Positions 28,058 to 37,147 of a stretch of 64,000 nucleotides of DNA are shown here, piece by piece. Position 1 is the stretch's first letter. Each line of letters begins with the position of its first letter. A program made the translations under genes and the position numbers. Source of the DNA: Colwellia chukchiensis (GTDB lineage: Bacteria > Pseudomonadota > Gammaproteobacteria > Enterobacterales > Alteromonadaceae); contig NZ_NBOC01000008.1 in assembly GCF_002104455.1 (NCBI RefSeq), positions 62,001 through 126,000 of the forward strand, read 5' to 3'. The notes under the pieces were generated by a model, which had not been told where the DNA came from, ran no database searches, and saw only the letters and a list, made by a program, of their open reading frames with translations.

Positions 28058-29086
28058 TTGAATATAGAAATGCCGCAAATAATAACCCAAATCAGTGATA
28101 AATTGCACACTTCTTGGCAAAAAGAATTAGCCAATGTTATTACTGATCCAAAAATCTTACTCGAATTGCTTGATATTTCACCAACGGCCTATCAACAACA
28201 CTTTGCTGCCCGTAAGCTATTTCCAGTGCGAGTGCCTCGCCCTTTGCTGGCACGCATGCAAAAAGGTGACATCAACGACCCTATCCTCAAGCAAGTAATG
28301 CCCTTAGATGCTGAGTTTTCAATGACTGACGGCTACAGCGAAGATCCTCTCGAAGAACACGATACCGTCGCCCCGGGGTTATTACACAAATATAAACACC
28401 GCGTCTTAATGATGGTGAAAACCGGTTGCGCGATTAATTGTCGTTATTGCTTTCGTCGTCACTTTCCCTACGCAGACAACAGCCCCAATAAGGCGCGTTG
28501 GCAACAAGCGCTGACGTACATACTTGCTCATCCAGAAATTAACGAAGTAATTTTTAGTGGCGGCGACCCGTTAATGGCCAACGATGACCACTTACAATGG
28601 TTAATTGCTGAAATAGAAAAAATTCCGCACATCAAACGCTTGCGTATTCATACCCGCTTACCCATTGTCATTCCACAGCGGATAACGCCTGCTTTAGTAC
28701 ACAGTTTAACTAATACCAAATTGAAAGTAGCGATTGTATTTCATGTCAATCACGCCAATGAAATTGATGAAAATGTCAGCCAAGCCATTGAACCTTTACG
28801 AGCGGCACGCATTGCGTTATTCAACCAAAGCGTGATGCTAAAAGGTGTTAATGACAACGCTAATACTTTGGCTGAGCTGAGTGAGCGTTTATTTGATATT
28901 GGCATTCAGCCCTATTACTTGCATTTGTTTGATAAAGTTCAAGGCGTAGCACATTTTGATACCCCCGAAACCGTGGCCAAGCAAATCACCCTAGAGTTAA
29001 TGGCAATTTTACCCGGCTTTTTAATGCCTAAGCTGGTGCGTGAAATTGCCGGTGAAGCAAGCAAAACGCCGATCAATTTACCTTAA
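28058..29086 (+). CDS. epmB: EF-P beta-lysylation protein EpmB (lysine 2,3-aminomutase-like)
   Basis: EpmB converts (S)-alpha-lysine to (R)-beta-lysine for EF-P modification. The 342-residue radical-SAM, PLP enzyme has the cluster motif Cys124-x3-Cys128-x2-Cys131, the GGDPLM motif and Lys336 in GEASKTP, the equivalent of the PLP lysine. I take TTG 28058 as start because AAAGG lies eight bases upstream; ATG 28070 is the alternative. The short domain layout without a tetramerisation arm is typical of EpmB. Confidence 0.95.
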   Translation: MNIEMPQIITQISDKLHTSWQKELANVITDPKILLELLDISPTAYQQHFAARKLFPVRVPRPLLARMQKGDINDPILKQVMPLDAEFSMTDGYSEDPLEEHDTVAPGLLHKYKHRVLMMVKTGCAINCRYCFRRHFPYADNSPNKARWQQALTYILAHPEINEVIFSGGDPLMANDDHLQWLIAEIEKIPHIKRLRIHTRLPIVIPQRITPALVHSLTNTKLKVAIVFHVNHANEIDENVSQAIEPLRAARIALFNQSVMLKGVNDNANTLAELSERLFDIGIQPYYLHLFDKVQGVAHFDTPETVAKQITLELMAILPGFLMPKLVREIAGEASKTPINLP

Positions 29087-29191
29087 TCTAAGCTTAAGTT
29101 AAGCGAGAAAAATATTGTGCTGACACTAACAAATGGCCAGACAATTTGACATAATAGCGCCATTAGAAAACAGTCAGACACTTGGGTTACC

Positions 29192-29488
29192 ATGAGCGAA
29201 ACCGTACATAAACAATTAGTAGAAAATATTTCAATCATCTTAAAAAAGTCACTTGCTGCCGATGCAACACTAGTTCAGTTACGAGAAAAAAAACAAGCGG
29301 GCTTTGCCGCGATATTTACCGATGAGGCCGGCTTTAAATGTTCAGCCAACACTTTTCAGCCTTATGTGGAAGAAGTGGCTAACGATTTAATGTTCTGGCA
29401 AAAAACCTCAGATCAACAAACCTTAATTGATATCGTGAAAAAGATTGAGCAATTGTTTAGCGTATTAGCTAAGTTTGAACAGAGCTAA
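29192..29488 (+). CDS. Small conserved hypothetical protein downstream of epmB
   Basis: The 98-residue protein is soluble, rich in Lys and Glu, and mostly helical by pattern, with a short FTDEAGFKCSANTFQPYVEEVANDL-like centre and a C-terminal helix. I do not recognise the family. It follows epmB by 105 bp on the same strand and is followed by two hairpins, the second a clear terminator, so it is the last gene of this core block before the accessory region. Confidence 0.65.
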   Translation: MSETVHKQLVENISIILKKSLAADATLVQLREKKQAGFAAIFTDEAGFKCSANTFQPYVEEVANDLMFWQKTSDQQTLIDIVKKIEQLFSVLAKFEQS

Positions 29489-29489
29489 C

Positions 29490-29512
29490 CTTAGCGTTAA
29501 CTTAACGCTAAG
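29490..29512. other. Perfect inverted repeat just after the stop of the 98-residue gene
   Basis: CTTAGCGTTA (29490-29499) pairs with TAACGCTAAG (29503-29512). No U tract follows directly. It lies 20 bp ahead of the true terminator and may protect the RNA end. Confidence 0.55.
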
Positions 29513-29532
29513 TTAAGCATTAACTAAAATAC

Positions 29533-29557
29533 AAAAACGCAGCCTAGCTGCGTTTTT
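29533..29557. terminator. Bidirectional terminator at the end of the epmB block
   Basis: AAAAACGCAGC pairs with GCTGCGTTTTT around three bases and has U runs in both directions. It serves the 98-residue gene and the convergent DUF3016 gene. Confidence 0.85.
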
Positions 29558-29600
29558 TCATATTGCATTTATCAAAACCCAGCGAGCGTTAAAACAAACG

Positions 29601-30104
29601 CTATTTCACTAACTCATTCGCAAAGGTGTTATAAAACCACTTATCAAACATCTCTTTCTCGTAGCCAAATGACTTGCTACGATACTTCAAACCACTATGC
29701 ATTAAAAAGCTCATATCCTTTAAAGCAACCTCGGCGCTTTTCACCACACTATTATCAGCATTTAATAATTGATAGTTAAACTCCAAACGTGGAAAAAACA
29801 GCTCTTTGACGATACGAATGCGCCGAGTACCACCAAAGTTAACATCACCCGCTAAATCAACATCAGTAATATCAAGCACCAGTTTGTGCTGTGCTGGCAA
29901 CAAGGCCGCCATTTTCACAAAGTGTTCTTCAAAAGACTTAAAAACCCTTGCTTTAAAGTGTTTTCGGTGTTCTTCGCCAGCATCAATATCAGTATATTTA
30001 TCTGGGTTTGTCCACTTTACTTCTACTTCTGCTGCTTGTAATGCCGACACTTGGGTCATCAATGCAGCAAAACCTAATAAACATCCAATAAATTTTTTCA
30101 TCAT
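29601..30104 (-). CDS. DUF3016 family exported protein
   Basis: The 167-residue protein has a signal peptide ending ALQA near residue 24, then the DUF3016 pattern: VKWTNPDKYTDID, FKSFEEHFVKMAALLP, LDITDVDLAGDV and FPRLEFNYQLL. Proteins of this family are periplasmic and of unknown function. It has its own promoter region of 288 bp upstream, in which I saw nothing else that I can support. Confidence 0.85.
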   Translation of the reverse strand: MMKKFIGCLLGFAALMTQVSALQAAEVEVKWTNPDKYTDIDAGEEHRKHFKARVFKSFEEHFVKMAALLPAQHKLVLDITDVDLAGDVNFGGTRRIRIVKELFFPRLEFNYQLLNADNSVVKSAEVALKDMSFLMHSGLKYRSKSFGYEKEMFDKWFYNTFANELVK

Positions 30105-30392
30105 TTCGTCCTCTTTATCACTTTCAATATAGTAGACCGTACAGTCAGGGAAAAGTGTCGTTCTAATTGTTCATTAACGCGCGATAAAATATTAACCTTA
30201 TTTATAAAGCCAAGCCTATGCAGCTCAGCCAGCCATATAGCCTGTTCGTTGTTCCTACACCCGCACTATCAACATCACCGGCATATTGGCTAAGTAATTG
30301 ATTAACTTCGCTAAAATATAAGTTTACCTGTCTTCTTAAATTAAAAACTGCCACGGCTGTAGAGGGCTAGAGATAAATTTTATTAACAGGTG

Positions 30393-31487
30393 TTATTTGA
30401 TTTTCAGATTAAACTTTTCTAATAACATCTGCCTGATCCAATACTGATTACTCATGGGTTTTATAGATTGCTGATAAAGGCGCACCGCCGCATCACCGGT
30501 TAATTGTTTATAAGAGCCCAATACGGCATTTTTTTTCGCCATATATTCAGGATCAATCAATATTTTTTCAAAGGCTTGGTGGTAGGTATCAATAATATTT
30601 TGCGGGGTAGATTTTGGCAAAACCAGTGATTTTTGCGCGCCAAAGCCTACGGTTAAAAGACTAAACCAATTATCCCACTTTTCGCCACTCGGTTTATGGC
30701 CCTCAAGTAATTCATAGACTTCAGCTAATGTCGGTAAGCCTGGAAATTGCGGGTCGCGTATCAGTGCCCCATGTTCATCTAATGCCCCCATACTGTAGAG
30801 AGGAATCGCACGGCCTTGCTCTACCATAGGCTGCACATGTTTAAGATAAGAAGACGAGGTTTGCGTATCGAGATTGGCGATACCTTTTTCGAAAGCATAT
30901 CGCCCTGCTGCGCGTCCTCTAATACCAAAAAATGTACTGACTTGTAAATTTAAAAATTCAAAGCCTAACTGTTGGATCATATCCAATGATGTCGCGCCTT
31001 GGCTGCCATAGATTAGTTTTTTACCCCGTAACTTGGCAATCTCTAAATAGCTACTAATGCCTAAGTTTGGCGATACATATACCACACCGCCGGTCGGATA
31101 CATTAATAGTACTTGCCACTTGCTAAAATCATAAGTTACGCGTTTATCACCGAGTAAGTAAGGTAGCTTAGTGGACGATGATGTACCTAATAATGACAAA
31201 CCGTCTGATGCTGCATTTTTTTCAAAAGCATTAGCCGCTTTAATTGAACCACTACCTGGGATATATTTGATCACAACCTCAGGGTTTCCGGGTAAGTACT
31301 TGCTCAGGTAAGGCGCATTGAATTGCGCCCATTGATCCGCCCCGCCACCTCTTTTAAAAGGCACAATCCATTCAATGGTTTTTCCTGAAAAGTCGACACT
31401 GTCACTGGCATTAGCATTAGCATTAGCAGCGACAAAAATACTGAGGTAAAGGCTATAAAAAGCCATAATACGGAAAAGATTAAGCAC
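30393..31487 (-). CDS. TctC-like (Bug family) tricarboxylate-binding protein
   Basis: The 364-residue precursor has a signal peptide (cleavage near residue 27) and the Bug/TctC binding-protein fold, with WIVPFKRGGGADQWAQ at the start and GSQGATSLDM in the middle. Such proteins bring di- or tricarboxylates to a TctAB permease. The start is GTG 31487 in TAGTG, overlapping the stop of the preceding gene by one base; ATG 31466 is an alternative. No TctAB follows here, so it may work with the TctAB at 41484-43450 or as a sensor part. It forms a unit with the TonB receptor upstream. Confidence 0.85.
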   Translation of the reverse strand: MLNLFRIMAFYSLYLSIFVAANANANASDSVDFSGKTIEWIVPFKRGGGADQWAQFNAPYLSKYLPGNPEVVIKYIPGSGSIKAANAFEKNAASDGLSLLGTSSSTKLPYLLGDKRVTYDFSKWQVLLMYPTGGVVYVSPNLGISSYLEIAKLRGKKLIYGSQGATSLDMIQQLGFEFLNLQVSTFFGIRGRAAGRYAFEKGIANLDTQTSSSYLKHVQPMVEQGRAIPLYSMGALDEHGALIRDPQFPGLPTLAEVYELLEGHKPSGEKWDNWFSLLTVGFGAQKSLVLPKSTPQNIIDTYHQAFEKILIDPEYMAKKNAVLGSYKQLTGDAAVRLYQQSIKPMSNQYWIRQMLLEKFNLKIK

Positions 31488-32047
31488 TATTTCACTCTTT
31501 TTACTTTTATTTTTTTAGCTTTATTACCAAGTCGTAAGTTATAACTGCTAAAAGCCCCAGAGGTCAAACGTGAGGTAATGGGAAATTGCTTAGGTTTAGC
31601 GAGATAGGAAGGCTCTAACTGTTGCCATATTTGACCATTTTCAAAATAAAACACATGAATATTATCTTTATTTCTTTGCATTTTTACTAATGACAAATAA
31701 ATAGCCTGCCCATTATCTGTAACACTAGCTAAATATTTCTTACCGGCATTATCACTTCGCTTAGCATTATCTTGAGCGGGAGTAATAAGGTTATTTGACG
31801 CAACGGTTGCGGCAATAATAGCTTGAGAGTTTCGTTGGCTTGGGTGAGTGATTGCACTTGCTTGTTTACTTTCATTTTTAAATAAAAATAATTTGTCATA
31901 ACAGGCTAGTCGAACGGCGGTCGCTGCAATGGCGCTACAGGCTTTCCCCTGTGCTTGCAGCGTAGTATTGTCAGCAGAAAACACCGGCAATACAACAAGA
32001 GAAAATACCATAAAAATTATTTGTTTGAATCTACAATCTACTTTCAT
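31487..32047 (-). CDS. Exported hypothetical protein with a CSAIAATAVRLACYD motif
   Basis: The 186-residue product has a signal peptide ending VFSA near residue 25 and a motif of the C-x-I-x(6)-RL-x-CYD kind, which is found at the start of many periplasmic proteins, with two Cys likely to pair. The rest is low in known motifs; the C-terminus is very basic (KAKKIKVKRVK). It sits between the TonB receptor and the TctC-like gene in one operon and is translationally coupled to the latter. It may be an accessory of the uptake system. Confidence 0.7.
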   Translation of the reverse strand: MKVDCRFKQIIFMVFSLVVLPVFSADNTTLQAQGKACSAIAATAVRLACYDKLFLFKNESKQASAITHPSQRNSQAIIAATVASNNLITPAQDNAKRSDNAGKKYLASVTDNGQAIYLSLVKMQRNKDNIHVFYFENGQIWQQLEPSYLAKPKQFPITSRLTSGAFSSYNLRLGNKAKKIKVKRVK

Positions 32048-32059
32048 AAGGCCCTATAC

Positions 32060-32089
32060 ACTAAGCACGGTAATGCTACCGTGCTTAGT
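32060..32089. other. 13-bp perfect hairpin between the TonB receptor and the next gene
   Basis: ACTAAGCACGGTA pairs with TACCGTGCTTAGT around ATGC. No U tract follows on the minus strand, so it is not a classic terminator. In this 57-bp gap it could stabilise the receptor mRNA or partly stop transcription, giving more receptor than binding protein. Confidence 0.7.
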
Positions 32090-32104
32090 CATCGTTAAGT
32101 TAAC

Positions 32105-34873
32105 TTAAAAAGTTACTTTTGCTCTAAGGTAGGCAATGCGTCCTCTGGGATCATGCGTTTGTCCATCATAAGCAATACGAGTATCTACTGCAGGCGGCTC
32201 TTTATCAAATAAATTATTCACACCTAGCGTAAAACTCGTTGTGGTATTCATAACATCATCTAAAACAATAGTATATTGCGCGTCAACTAAGGTTTGACTA
32301 TCAATATCTTCACCTAACTCGTCTGGCGTATCATCACGGTAATCACTAATATAGCGCAGCGATAAACCCGCCATATGATTTTCGCTAATCCAGCTCATGC
32401 CAACATTCGCTCTTAATTCTGGAATAGCACCAAAGCCAATAAACCTATTACGGTTACCGGCACCATCAAAAGCGGTACCTGAGTTATCTAGAGCAATATC
32501 AAATTTAGTGATATACGTTGCATTACCGTTTAAGCGAAGTTCGCCGTCAAAGACATCATCAATACGATATTGTCCGGTCCAGTCCAAGCCTGTCGCTTTA
32601 ACTTCGCCAACATTAACAAAGCTTGACGTAACACTGTTTAACTGACCCGCGGCATCACGCACCACTCGACTATCGGGCTTAAACGTACCGCTTAAACACT
32701 CGCCATCAACAATGGTTTGAAAATCATCACCGGTTTGAATCAAGTCTTCATACTGATAAACAAAGTAATCTAACGATGTAGTAAAACCATTGTCGCCTTC
32801 GTAGACTAATCCTAAGTTATAGTTAGTCGAACTTTGCGGTTTTAAGTCTCGCCCTAAGGTGATTTGTGCTGCGTTGAGTGCGTCTGCGTCAGCTTTACAA
32901 GGATCACCAGCTTTTATGCCATTAGCTAAATCATCTAAGGCACCAGAGCCCACCGCACCTGACGTGTTTCTGATGGATGGCGCTTGGAATGACGTGCCCC
33001 ATGAACCACGTAATAATACGTTGTCAGTGGCTTGATATTTAACACCAACTTTAGGATCGGTTGTATCGCCCCCCTCATCCTTACCGTAATCTTCATAACG
33101 CAAGGCTAATTGAATTTCCAAGTCATCTGATGCTGGGATTAACGCCTCGGTATATACGGCATAGACATCTTGCTTCGCATCAATAATAGAAAATACCGGA
33201 TCGGCACGACCGTCTAAACGAAACTCAGAAAGACTATCAGCAATATCTGAATAGGTGAATTCACGCCATTGCGCACCAAACGCCATAGAAACAAAATTGC
33301 CATTGCTTAATTCAAAAACATCACCACTCACCGTTGCTTCAGCGACTTTTTGCACTGATTCGGTAACGAAAGTTCGATTTGAAGAGAATGACGCTAATGC
33401 AGCATCGCTATTACCTGAAACACTGACGCCATCTTTGACAGACACAGCGCTAGGGTTTGCATTGGCAAAGCCAAAGGGGTTCCACTGGCCAGAGGCGATA
33501 GCGCCAGCATATGCGTCTGCGTTATAACTTCTGGGTTGCCTGTCGGTCATTTTTGAACGGGCGTACATGTACGACATATCCAAATATAAATCGTCTGTTA
33601 ACGCTATATCTAACCCCACTAAGGTACGGGTATTATCGAATTGACGCACAATATCAGCGGCGTTATCACCATCAAATGCTGACGTTAATGGCCGCTGACG
33701 CACAATAACATCCACGGCTTGGCTTGGATCGGCTGCAACGGCTGCTTCATCCCAAGCAATGCCACCACTGCCGTCGCTAACAAAATAGTTAAACGGGTGC
33801 GCTTCCGGTACTAAAAAGCCGCCATCGTGTGTGGTTGTTCTGAGCACCGCGCCACCGATAGCATCACGAATTTCATTGCTTGAGTAACTTAACTCTGAGT
33901 AAAGCTCGACATCGTCACTTAAGGCATAATCAAATTGGGTAAAAACTTGTAAACGACTTTCTTCGGCAATTAAGCGGCGTTGGTTAATGAAATTGTAGCG
34001 ACAATTACTACCCGCAACAAAGTTTACTGGCCCTGAATCAGCACAATGTGGATCCGGTACAGTCGCCCCCGAGCGCGAATAATTGCCATCAGCGCCTAAT
34101 TCCGCTAATTGGTAACGACCCGCGCCGGTGCCTGAATCAAATTGTGAATCGGTACTTAAACCATTACCGCCATTATTACTGCGCTGTTGAATGAAATCAA
34201 AGTCACCGCGAAAATTACCATCTTGTTGGTAATAGTTGATAAACGTTGAAAACTTGCCTTCTTCGAAAGCAGAGCCGATAGCAGCATTTAATTGATAGGC
34301 ACTATTGCTTGAATCTCGCGCTTCAGCACCAATTTCAAAACCTTCAAAATTACTGCGCGTAATAATATTAACAACACCACCGACGGCCTCAGAACCATAG
34401 GTTGCTGATGCCCCATCCGTTAATACTTCAACGCGCTCAATCATATTCACTGGGTATTGATTGATATCAGTAAAAAAGAAGCCGTCATCACTGGCCACAG
34501 GTGATAAACCAGCACGACGTCCATTGACTAAGGTTAATGTACCACTGACACCTAAGCCACGTAAGCTAAACTGTGACAGACCTTGTCGTGAATTTTGGCT
34601 CGTTGACATCTCAGAGCCAGAGTTGACTGATAAATTTTTGAATAAATCTTGAACTTGCCCTGCACCGGCCATTTCAATAGCTTCAATTCCCATCACCTGC
34701 ACTGGTGATGCCGATTCAATATCGATATTACTACTACGAATGTTTGAACCCGTTACTGTAATGCGCTCTGTTTTTTTCTCGACTCCCTCTTCAGCAAGCC
34801 CCGCACTGCTGAAACCAATTAAATTACTAATTATTGCTAATTGAATGCATCTTGTTATATGTGATTTTTGCAT
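32105..34873 (-). CDS. TonB-dependent outer-membrane receptor
   Basis: The 922-residue receptor has a signal peptide (about 1-27), a plug domain (about 35-160) with ITVTGSNIRS, FSLRGLG and IERVEVLTDGASATYGSEAVGGVVNI, and a beta-barrel ending RGRIAYLRAKVTF with the terminal Phe of barrel proteins. It belongs to the large group seen in marine bacteria that take up oligomeric or carboxylic nutrients. It is divergent from the tctD-like regulator and heads an operon with a TctC-like binding protein, which suggests that it imports a tricarboxylate or a complex of one. The substrate is inferred. Confidence 0.9.
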   Translation of the reverse strand: MQKSHITRCIQLAIISNLIGFSSAGLAEEGVEKKTERITVTGSNIRSSNIDIESASPVQVMGIEAIEMAGAGQVQDLFKNLSVNSGSEMSTSQNSRQGLSQFSLRGLGVSGTLTLVNGRRAGLSPVASDDGFFFTDINQYPVNMIERVEVLTDGASATYGSEAVGGVVNIITRSNFEGFEIGAEARDSSNSAYQLNAAIGSAFEEGKFSTFINYYQQDGNFRGDFDFIQQRSNNGGNGLSTDSQFDSGTGAGRYQLAELGADGNYSRSGATVPDPHCADSGPVNFVAGSNCRYNFINQRRLIAEESRLQVFTQFDYALSDDVELYSELSYSSNEIRDAIGGAVLRTTTHDGGFLVPEAHPFNYFVSDGSGGIAWDEAAVAADPSQAVDVIVRQRPLTSAFDGDNAADIVRQFDNTRTLVGLDIALTDDLYLDMSYMYARSKMTDRQPRSYNADAYAGAIASGQWNPFGFANANPSAVSVKDGVSVSGNSDAALASFSSNRTFVTESVQKVAEATVSGDVFELSNGNFVSMAFGAQWREFTYSDIADSLSEFRLDGRADPVFSIIDAKQDVYAVYTEALIPASDDLEIQLALRYEDYGKDEGGDTTDPKVGVKYQATDNVLLRGSWGTSFQAPSIRNTSGAVGSGALDDLANGIKAGDPCKADADALNAAQITLGRDLKPQSSTNYNLGLVYEGDNGFTTSLDYFVYQYEDLIQTGDDFQTIVDGECLSGTFKPDSRVVRDAAGQLNSVTSSFVNVGEVKATGLDWTGQYRIDDVFDGELRLNGNATYITKFDIALDNSGTAFDGAGNRNRFIGFGAIPELRANVGMSWISENHMAGLSLRYISDYRDDTPDELGEDIDSQTLVDAQYTIVLDDVMNTTTSFTLGVNNLFDKEPPAVDTRIAYDGQTHDPRGRIAYLRAKVTF

Positions 34874-35014
34874 TTTTCTTACCCTAATTGTTTTTTACGA
34901 AATGATTAAAGCGAGATTCAAGAGCAACTTTAAAGAAAGCGATTTTTTTGCTTTACTACATCAATAAATCATTGGACTATTCTTTCACTTCCCCTATAGT
35001 ATATGCAACTCAAC

Positions 35015-35035
35015 TTTCAGTTACCTTTCAATTAC
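35015..35035. promoter_or_regulatory. Direct-repeat site, candidate box for the TctD-like regulator
   Basis: TTTCAGTTAC (35015-35024) and TTTCAATTAC (35026-35035) are direct repeats with an 11-bp period, as OmpR-family regulators bind. A third TTTCA lies at 34983-34987, three helical turns away. The site is between the divergent TonB receptor and tctD-like genes. A similar pair lies at 45385-45400. Confidence 0.5.
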
Positions 35036-35103
35036 AAATACTTTAATTAGCTGTATTTTCAAAAGGTTACACAATAAAAATTAAAACACATGAACTCAAA
35101 TAC

Positions 35104-35769
35104 ATGAAAGCACTGGTTATTGAAGACAACGAAGAAATAGCAGATTGTATCCAGCAATCATTACAGCATATGAACATTACCTCAGATCATTTTCCGCTTG
35201 GAAAACTTGGCTTGAGCGCTGCTGATGTTAGCCAATATAATTTACTCATTTTAGATCTTAACTTGCCTGATATGGATGGCTTGAGTGTCTTAGAGCGTTT
35301 TAAGAAAATTCAGCCTGATACACCGGTATTAATTGTTTCGGCAAGAATTACTGTTGAAGCACGTGTCAAAGGCTTAGATTTAGGGGCTGACGATTATTTA
35401 ATTAAGCCGTTTCAATTAGCTGAACTTGAAGCTAGAGTTAGAGCATTGTTTCGCCGCACCGCAAACGAGCGCTGCACACAAATAAAATTTGGCCACTTAG
35501 CATTTAATCAAAACACCAAAGAATATTGGTTAAAAGATCAGCCGCTAGAGCTAACGCCCCGAGAGCGCTCAGTTTTAGAATTATTGCTGCGAAAAAATGG
35601 TCGGGTCATGAGCAAAAAAAGTATCGCCGATCATATTTTTAATTTTGATGATGAGGCCGATATTTCTTCCATTGAAATTTATATTCATCGACTCAGAAAA
35701 AAACTCAGTAAATGCAATGTCGCTATTACCACAAAGCGAGGTTTGGGTTATTTGCTAACACAAACCTAA
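35104..35769 (+). CDS. tctD: OmpR-family response regulator, TctD-like
   Basis: The 221-residue regulator has a receiver domain with the acidic pocket Glu7-Asp8, phospho-acceptor Asp51 in LILDLNLPDMDG and Lys101 in LIKPF, then a winged-helix DNA-binding domain (about 125-220). Its context with TctE-like kinase, TctABC and TctC-like genes supports the TctD role: activation of tricarboxylate uptake genes. It may also act on its own promoter through the TTTCA repeats upstream. The kinase gene follows 13 bp later. Confidence 0.88.
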   Translation: MKALVIEDNEEIADCIQQSLQHMNITSDHFPLGKLGLSAADVSQYNLLILDLNLPDMDGLSVLERFKKIQPDTPVLIVSARITVEARVKGLDLGADDYLIKPFQLAELEARVRALFRRTANERCTQIKFGHLAFNQNTKEYWLKDQPLELTPRERSVLELLLRKNGRVMSKKSIADHIFNFDDEADISSIEIYIHRLRKKLSKCNVAITTKRGLGYLLTQT

Positions 35770-35782
35770 CGCAATTATAACT

Positions 35783-37144
35783 ATGCTTAAATCATTACAG
35801 TTTCGATTGTTAGCTTGGCTAATTGTGCCGCTGCTATTTATGTCCTTTGCGCACTTTGCCACCTCGTATCATGACATTCAAAAAAACACCCAGAAAATTT
35901 TCGATAAGCTTCTGATCACCCTAGCCATTAGTATATCGGAACATGCCATTTCATCAGACGGTGATTTACTCACTGAAGATGTCTTAGAGGTGATAAAAAA
36001 CACCACCAACGATGAGCTCTATTACAAAGTTATCGGCCCAGATAACGCCTTTATCATGGGCTATGAAGACATTCCAGCGCCCATTGACGAATTCAATATT
36101 TTAGCTAGCAATGTGAAGTTTTACGATGCCACTTTTTTAGATCGACCGGTGCGGGTTACGGCGGTAAAAACACTGATTAATAATGACACTTATCAAGGCT
36201 GGATGACCACCTATGTTGCGCAAACCCTGCTTGATAGAGAAGAATACATGCAGGCTTTTTTAATCGATGATTTATACCGTATTGCAATTTTAATTATCAT
36301 TACCAGCGTCTTATTATCGATTGGTGTCTCGCTCGCGTTACGGCCATTAAAAAAGGTACAACAGTCAGTACATAACCGCTCGCCTGCAGACTTACAGCCC
36401 ATAAAACATGAAAACCTACCAAAAGAGATTGCCGGGCTTGTCGCTGAACTCAACGGTTTACTCGAACGACTGACCGCGCATTTAGCCTTTACTAAACGCT
36501 TTGTTGAAAATGCTGCCCATCAACTGAGAACGCCAGTAACGGCATTATTACCACAAACAGAATTAGCGCTAAGAAACGCCAAAAGTGATCGTGAACGTAT
36601 TGCCTTTGATAAAATTAGCAAAAGCGCCACAAAGATTGCCCGTTTAACCAATCAGCTGCTTAATTTAACCTATGCTGAATCTATCTCGATTGGACAATAT
36701 GACTTTCCGCCAATTGACTTAGCTGATGTCGCGAAAGAAACCTGTTACATCATTACCGACGCTTACCCTAACGCCAATATTACACAAGATATACAGCCTG
36801 CGCCTACGTTTGCCATAGCCATGCTTATTGAAGAAGTGATTAAAAATCTATTAGGCAATGCCATTAAACATGCCGGTGAAAACGTACAAATAATACTAAA
36901 AACCGAGCAACGCGATGGCTGCGCCGTGTTATCAGTAACAGATAACGGCAAAGGTATACCTGACGAATTTAAAGCAAAAGTAACCGAGCGGTTTTTTCGC
37001 CTAAAAAGTGACGCTAAAGGCTCAGGCTTAGGGTTAGCGATTGTCGCTGAAATTATTACCTCGCACCAAGGTAAATTAACTATTACCACGCCCAGTAATG
37101 GTCAAGGCACTTGTGTTGAATGTATATTTCCCAATAAACAATAA
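35783..37144 (+). CDS. tctE: Sensor histidine kinase, TctE-like
   Basis: The 453-residue membrane kinase has two membrane segments (about 7-25 and 164-186) enclosing a periplasmic sensor of the 2CSK_N type, a short linker, the dimerisation helix with phospho-acceptor His246 in NAAHQLRTP and an ATPase domain with EEVIKNLLGNAIKH, DNGKGIP and GSGLGLAI. It pairs with the preceding regulator. The signal is probably an external tricarboxylate. It ends three bases before the convergent LysR gene. Confidence 0.9.
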   Translation: MLKSLQFRLLAWLIVPLLFMSFAHFATSYHDIQKNTQKIFDKLLITLAISISEHAISSDGDLLTEDVLEVIKNTTNDELYYKVIGPDNAFIMGYEDIPAPIDEFNILASNVKFYDATFLDRPVRVTAVKTLINNDTYQGWMTTYVAQTLLDREEYMQAFLIDDLYRIAILIIITSVLLSIGVSLALRPLKKVQQSVHNRSPADLQPIKHENLPKEIAGLVAELNGLLERLTAHLAFTKRFVENAAHQLRTPVTALLPQTELALRNAKSDRERIAFDKISKSATKIARLTNQLLNLTYAESISIGQYDFPPIDLADVAKETCYIITDAYPNANITQDIQPAPTFAIAMLIEEVIKNLLGNAIKHAGENVQIILKTEQRDGCAVLSVTDNGKGIPDEFKAKVTERFFRLKSDAKGSGLGLAIVAEIITSHQGKLTITTPSNGQGTCVECIFPNKQ

Positions 37145-37147
37145 ATG

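Noticed and set aside
30105-30392. Search for a small gene between the DUF3016 and TctC-like genes
   Set aside because: No ORF with start and ribosome binding site and no strong hairpin was seen.
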